Source: Rhodoplanes sp963712435
GTDB lineage: Bacteria > Pseudomonadota > Alphaproteobacteria > Rhizobiales > Xanthobacteraceae
Assembly (NCBI GenBank): GCA_963712435.1
Contig: CAVQIB010000001.1
Span: 558,001-622,000, forward strand
Length of the DNA: 64,000 nucleotides
Direction of reading: 5' to 3'
In this document: positions 60,042 through 64,000 of the stretch, in pieces
Position numbering within the stretch: the first letter of the stretch is position 1
Layout: every line of letters starts with the position of its first letter
Translations under genes and position numbers: made by a program
The notes under the pieces: generated by a model
Database searches by the model: none
What the model was told of the DNA's origin: nothing
Seen by the model: only the letters and a program-made list of their open reading frames with translations

Positions 60042-61495
60042 CGCTGAGCAGCCGATCGAGATCGAGATGCCGTGGCGAGATGCATCGGCGAGCGCGTCGA
60101 GCGTGTCCTCGACCTGCGCCTCGTAGGCGATCGTCGCGCCGCCCGCGGCACCAAGCGCGCGAGCCAGGCCGCGCGCTGGCGGTCGTCGGCGAACAGGCCG
60201 TGGACATAGGTGCCGATCACCCGTCCGTCGGCCGAGACCGCGCCCTCCGGCGGCCGTCCGCGAGCGTGGCGAACGGGCCGCGCGCAGTCCGGCCCCTCGC
60301 GTCACGCCCATATGCATCTCGTAGCCCGCGAACGGCGCGCCGTCGGCGCGTCGCGCCCTGCACCGGCTCCAGGCGTCTTTTCGCCGGTCAGCATCGTCTC
60401 GACGTCGAGCAGGCCGAGCCCTTCGCACGTCGCCCGCCGGCCCTTCGATGCCGTCCGGATCGGCGATCGCGCGCCCGAGCATCTGATAGCCGCCGCACAG
60501 GCCGAGCACGCGGCCGCCGCGGCGCAGATGCGCGGCGATGTCGATGTCCCAGCCGGCCTCGCGCAGCGCGGCGAGATCGGCGATGGTGGCCTTCGAGCCC
60601 GGCAGGATGACGAGGTCGGCATCGCCGGGCAGCGCCGCGCCCGGGCGCACGCGGACGAGCTCGACCGCGGGCTCGGCGTCGAGCGGATCGAGATCGTCGA
60701 AATTGGCGATATGCGGCAGGATCGGGCACGGCGATCGCGCATCCGCGCCTGCGGCTTCGCCGTCCGGCGTGATCGAGCGCGAGCGCGTCCTCGGCCGGCA
60801 GGCAGCCGCGCGTCGGCGAAGATACGGCACGAGGCCGAGCGCCGCGCCAGCCGGTCTGGCGCGGCGATCGCCGCCATGCCGTCGGCGAACAGCGCCGGAT
60901 CGCCGCGGAACTTGTTGACGATGAAGCCGCGCGATCAGCGCCGCGTCGTCCGGCGTCGAGCACCGCCTTGGTGCCGACGAGGCTCGCGATCACGCCGCCG
61001 CGGTCGATGTCGCCGACCAGCACGACCGGCACGTCGGCGGCGCGGGCGAAGCCCATATTGGCGATGTCGTCGGCGCGCAGATTGATCTCCGACGGCGCTG
61101 CCGGCGCCCTCGACCAGCACGAGGTCGGCCTCGCGCCTTGAGCCGCGCGAAGCTGTCCAGCACGCACGGCATCAGCGCGCGGCTTCGATCGCCTGATACT
61201 CGCGCGGCCTTGGCCGTGCCGAGCACGCGGCCCTGCACGACGATCTGCGCGCCGATCTCGCTCTGCGGCTTCAGCAGCACCGGGTTCATGTGCACGCTCG
61301 GCGGCACGCCGCGCGGCGCGCGCCTGCAGCGCCTGCGCGCGGCCGATCTCGCCGCCGTCGGCCGTCACGGCGGCGTTGTTCGACATGTTCTGCGGCTTGA
61401 ACGGCCGCACGCGCAGCCCGCGTTGCGCGAAGGCGCGCGCAGAGGCCGGCGACGATCAGCGACTTGCCGACATCGGAGCCGGTGCCCTGGATCAT
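60038..61495 (-). CDS. cobQ: cobyric acid synthase CobQ, heavily frameshifted
   Basis: A glutamine-dependent amidotransferase that amidates adenosylcobyrinate a,c-diamide. The N-terminus begins at ATG 61495 with IQGTGSDVGKSLIVAGLCAR, the dethiobiotin-synthetase-like P-loop. Scattered over three frames are VHMNPVLLKPQSEIGAQIVV, NMGFARAADVPVVLVGDIDR, DLVILPGSKATIADLAALRE, VLGLCGGYQMLGRAIADPDG (catalytic Cys) and MHMGVTRGAGL. The end reads HLDLDRLLSA in one frame, with the nearest stop at 60038. Many single-base indels are required. It is the third gene of a cobU-cobO-cobQ unit. Confidence 0.85.
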
Positions 61496-61515
61496 GAGCG
61501 CGCGGGCGGCCACGG

Positions 61516-62141
61516 TCAGAACTCGATGCCCTCCTGCGCCTTCACGCCGGCGGCGAAGTGGTGCTTCACCAGCGTCATCTCGGTGACGAGATCGGCCGCC
61601 TCGATCAGCTCCGGCTTGGCGTTGCGGCCGGTGACGACGACATGCAGGTCCGGCCGCCGCGCCTGCAGCGCCGCGACCACCTCGGCGAGGTCGAGATAGT
61701 CGTAGCGCAGCGCGATGTTGAGCTCGTCGAGGATGACGAGGCCGAACGCTCGGATCGGCCATCAGCTCCTGCGCCTTCGCCCAGGCGCGCTCGGCGGCGG
61801 CGACGTCGCGCGCGCGGTCCTGCGTCTCCCAGGTGAAGCCCTCGCCCATCGTGTGCCACGACACCTGATCGCCGAACTTCGCCAGCGCGTCGCGCTCGCC
61901 GATCTGCCACGCGCCCTTGATGAACTGCACGACGCCGACGCGCTGGCCGCGCCCGAGCATGCGCAGCGCGAGGCCGAAGGCGGCCGTCGACTTGCCCTTG
62001 CCGGTGCCGGTGTGGACGATCAGCAGGCCCTTCTCGATGCGTCTTGTCCGCCACCTCGGCGTCCTGCACGGCCTTGCGCTTGGCCATCTTGGCGCGATGA
62101 CGCTCGGCCTCGGCGTCGTCGACGGTCTTGCTCGTGGTCAT
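61516..62141 (-). CDS. cobO: cob(I)yrinic acid a,c-diamide adenosyltransferase, frameshifted
   Basis: The ATP:corrinoid adenosyltransferase of the CobO/BtuR type. It starts ATG 62141 (AEAERHRAKMAKRKAVQDAE). The P-loop region is blurred by a frameshift. It continues VGVVQFIKGAWQIGERDALA and WHTMGEGFTWETQDRARDVA, and ends VTEMTLVKHHFAAGVKAQEG to TGA 61516-61518. At least two frame changes are needed (near 62040 and 61750). It overlaps the cobU stop by four bases (ATGA), showing translational coupling. Confidence 0.88.
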
Positions 62142-62668
62142 GCTCTGCCTTTCACGAACAGCGGCAGTCCGGCGACCACGAGGACGACGCGATCCGCGCG
62201 GCGCGGCGAGCCGCTGGTTCAGCCGGCCTTGCAGGTCGCGGAAGCGCCGCGCCAGCGCGTTGTCCGGCACGATGCCCGAGCCGACCTCGTTGGAGACCAG
62301 CACGATCGGCGCCGCGGCGCTTCGCCAGCGCCGCGTTCGAGGCCGTGCGATCTCGGCCTCGATGTCGCGCGTCCGCGAGCATCAGATTGGTGAGCCACAG
62401 CGTCAGGCAGTCGACCAGAACGGGAAGCCCCGCATGCTCGGCGAGCCTCCCGCGAGGTCGCGCGGCGCTTCGACGGTCGTCCAGGCCACGCCGCGCCGCG
62501 CCCTGTGGGCGGCGATCGCGCCGCCATCTCCTCGTCGCCCGCCTCCGCAGTCGCGACGTAGATCCACGGCGGGGGATGGCGGGCGACGAGGCTTTCGGCA
62601 AGGCGGCTCTTGCCCGAACGGGCGCCGCCGAGGACGAGCGTCAGATCGCGCGCCTCCACTGCAATCAT
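62138..62668 (-). CDS. cobU: adenosylcobinamide kinase/guanylyltransferase CobU (CobP), frameshifted
   Basis: A bifunctional enzyme phosphorylating adenosylcobinamide and adding GMP. The P-loop LVLGGARSGKSRLAESLVAR is near the N-terminus (ATG 62668), followed by PWIYVATAEAGDEEMAAR. In other frames come GLPVLVDCLTLWLTNLMLAD and VLVSNEVGSGIVPDNALARR, and finally VVLVVAGLPLFVKGRA with TGA 62138-62140. Three or more indels are required. It is the first gene of the riboswitch-controlled leftward cob operon; in many alphaproteobacteria it is called cobP. Confidence 0.88.
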
Positions 62669-62884
62669 GCCGGCTCAGCACAGCCAATCGGGGCACGGAG
62701 CGCGCCTGAAGCGGAGTGGAGCAGACCCCGGACCGCCGCGGCGATCACGAGCGAACGCGCCGGAAAGTTCGCCGCCGTTCGGGCGGCGTCGCGCGATCAG
62801 CGCGGATGGGGCGGCGACTGAGTGGGCGAGGACGGACATCGGTTTCCCCTTTGCCCTCCATCCCGAGGGCATGCTGCGGTCGCG

Positions 62885-63070
62885 TCGCCGGCAGGTCTCC
62901 TGGCTTGCGGGTCCGCGCCCTCCCCGGCCTTCCCAGAGCGTCCCGATGCTCCAGTGGCGGTAGCGAAGAGGCACTCGCCGCTCACAGTTGCGGGGGCAGC
63001 CGCGGTTTTGGGCGCACCCGCACCGCGTTCCCTTTTGCGTCCCGCCGGGAGGCGGGAACCGACAACGCAC
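62885..63070 (-). promoter_or_regulatory. cobalamin riboswitch upstream of cobU
   Basis: Read on the minus strand, the region gives GGGAACGCGGTGCG, the core CCCCCGCAACTGTGAGCGGC, and the B12 box GCAAGCCAGGAGACCTGCC (about 62890-62908). These are the conserved elements of the AdoCbl riboswitch in the expected order. It lies about 220 bp before cobU and should repress the cobU-cobO-cobQ operon when cobalamin is high. The 62669-62884 spacer carries no convincing gene. Confidence 0.93.
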
Positions 63071-63159
63071 CGACTATAGCCGCATTCGAGAGGGCCGCAA
63101 GCCGGCAGGCGATCGCGGCGCGTCCGCCCGCATTGACAAGGCGCAGAGCGCGACCCTTA

Positions 63160-63345
63160 AGTGCCGCCATTCGACGGTCTCTCGAAGGAGAGCGAAGAGG
63201 GAATGCGGTGCAGGACGCCTGTCCCAATCCGCAGCTGCCCCCGCAACTGTAAGCGGCGAGCCTGAGCCACAGAGCCACTGGGGAGCGACCCCCGGGAAGG
63301 CGGTGACGGGCAGAGACCCGCGAGCCAGGAGACCTGCCGTCGATT
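63160..63345 (+). promoter_or_regulatory. second cobalamin riboswitch, facing right
   Basis: The plus strand shows GGGAATGCGGTGCAGG, CCCCCGCAACTGTAAGCGGC, ACAGAGCCACTGG and GAGCCAGGAGACCTGCC (about 63323-63339), the classical AdoCbl riboswitch. It precedes the DUF1636 gene and cobW by about 95 bp. It is back to back with the riboswitch of cobU. Confidence 0.94.
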
Positions 63346-63439
63346 CGTTCGCGGTCCGGGCGGGGTGCCTGCGGCTTCGGTCGATGTCCTATTCGGGCGC
63401 GCGGTCGCCACAGACCGTTCGCGCCACGGAGAGTGACGG

Positions 63440-63872
63440 GTGACCCTCGTCGACAGCACGAGCGCGAGCGACCGGCCTGGCCGACGGCGGGACGCCACCG
63501 CGGATGCGACCATTTACGTCTGCATCACCTGCCGCCGCGCCGGCGATCCGGACAGCGCGTTCCGCCCCGGCGCGGTCCTCGCGGCAGTCGACGGCGAAGC
63601 GCTGCCGCAGGGCGCCGCGCGTCAGGGTGCGGCGGGTGCGCTGCCTCGCCAACTGCAAGCGCGGGCCGACCGCGGCGCTCCGCAGCAACGGCTCCTGGAC
63701 CTATGTGTTCGGCGATCTCGATCGCTCGACGGCGGCGCGGCGCTGGTCGAAGGCGCGCGCCTCCTTGCGCGGCGCGGCCGACGGCCTCATGCCCTGGCGC
63801 GGCCGGCCCGAGCCGCTCAAGCGCGGGCTGGTCGCCCGCGTCCCCCCGCTCGATTTCTCAGGAGGAAGGTGA
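63440..63872 (+). CDS. DUF1636 (metal-binding protein), frameshifted
   Basis: A DUF1636 protein of about 144 residues, found in cobalamin loci next to cobW. The N-terminal TIYVCITCRRAGDPDSAFRP contains a CxxC-like pair. A second frame gives VRCLANCKRGPTAALRSNGS, WTYVFGDLD and ADGLMPWRGRPEPLKRGLVA to TGA 63870-63872. A frame change lies near 63620 and probably another within 63730-63780. GTG 63440 gives TLVDSTSASDRPGR. The Cys pattern suggests a thin-layer metal or iron-sulfur site; the role is presumed to be in cobalt handling. Confidence 0.8.
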
Positions 63873-64000
63873 ATGACCGCCTCGCTCGCCCGCGTTCCCT
63901 GCACGATCGTCACCGGCTTTCTCGGCGCCGGCAAGACGACGCTGATCCGCCATGTGCTCGCCAATGCGAACGGCCGGCGGCTGGCGGTGATCGTCAACGA
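63873..64000 (+). CDS. cobW: CobW-family GTPase, cut by window end
   Basis: Only the first 42 residues are present. The G3E-family P-loop GFLGAGKTTLIRHVLANANG appears within RVPCTIVTGFLGAGKTTLIR. ATG 63873 follows the DUF1636 stop immediately, preceded by GGAGG. CobW is thought to deliver cobalt to CobNST during aerobic cobalamin synthesis; cobN would be expected just downstream. Confidence 0.92.
   Translation, partial: MTASLARVPCTIVTGFLGAGKTTLIRHVLANANGRRLAVIVN

Noticed and set aside
62675..62839. A 54-residue minus-strand ORF (starting SVLAHSVAAPSALIARR) between the riboswitch and cobU
   Set aside because: It ends just before cobU, but the sequence matches no cobalamin-linked family I know. 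Most of it is Arg/Pro-rich, as expected for chance frames in high-GC DNA; a link to CbtB was considered and not supported.

Overview
The window looks like a chromosomal segment of a high-GC alphaproteobacterium of the order Hyphomicrobiales, most likely near Xanthobacteraceae/Nitrobacteraceae (Bradyrhizobium-type relatives). The grounds are the strongly GC-biased codon use, the alphaproteobacterial gene repertoire (UvrB with a long proline-rich N-terminal extension, PcaGH, split cob genes, TRAP and Liv transporters) and dispersed palindromic repeats of the kind seen in rhizobial relatives. No rRNA, tRNA or CRISPR array was recognised. The placement is inference; no database search was possible.

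Layout. 0.2-2.2 kb: a MOSC-domain protein and an LhgO-like FAD oxidoreductase, both broken by several frameshifts. 2.2-3.7 kb: a FeeM/autoinducer-synthase-like acyltransferase overlapping a PlsC-type acyltransferase. 3.9-7.7 kb: a YhaN/YhaO (SbcC/SbcD-like) DNA-repair ATPase and nuclease pair. 8-15.5 kb: housekeeping genes (S9 oligopeptidase, methyltransferase, cupin, Dps, carA, YqeY, HemG-like flavodoxin, PepSY-like protein). 15.6-19.1 kb: uvrB, invaded by palindromic repeats at both ends. 19.1-23.1 kb: a small accessory island with an IS5-family element, an MT-A70 adenine methyltransferase divergent from a BglII/BstYI-type restriction endonuclease, and a coupled DUF5872/DUF3140 pair. 23.2-35.8 kb: MFS transporter and kinase-like ATPase, cytochrome P460, priA, a XerC-type recombinase, lpdA, glucokinase and a CaiB-type CoA-transferase.

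35.9-54.6 kb is a catabolic region. A leftward pcaIJFHG cluster (lower protocatechuate branch of the beta-ketoadipate pathway) is followed by a complete branched-chain-type ABC transporter (livKHMGF) and a MetE-like methyltransferase. Divergent from pcaI is a 4-hydroxybenzoyl-CoA thioesterase-like gene. A MarR regulator is divergent from a DctPQM TRAP transporter and a two-gene indolepyruvate:ferredoxin oxidoreductase. Together they suggest uptake and degradation of aromatic acids and aryl-2-oxoacids, although pcaB, pcaC, pcaD and pcaQ are absent here. 54.8-57.5 kb is mutS.

57.7-64 kb is a cobalamin locus: cobC and cobD with overlapping divergent start codons, a leftward cobU-cobO-cobQ operon behind a cobalamin riboswitch, and a second riboswitch facing right in front of a DUF1636 gene and cobW (cut by the window end).

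Two features run across the window. First, several families of short palindromic repeats lie between genes and, in uvrB, xerC, cobC and cobD, inside coding regions. They are often in frame, recalling the protein-coding palindromic elements of Rickettsia. Second, many conserved genes are interrupted by single-base indels, often in homopolymers. These are densest at 0.2-2 kb and 59.4-63.8 kb, a pattern better explained by sequencing or assembly error than by mass pseudogenisation.
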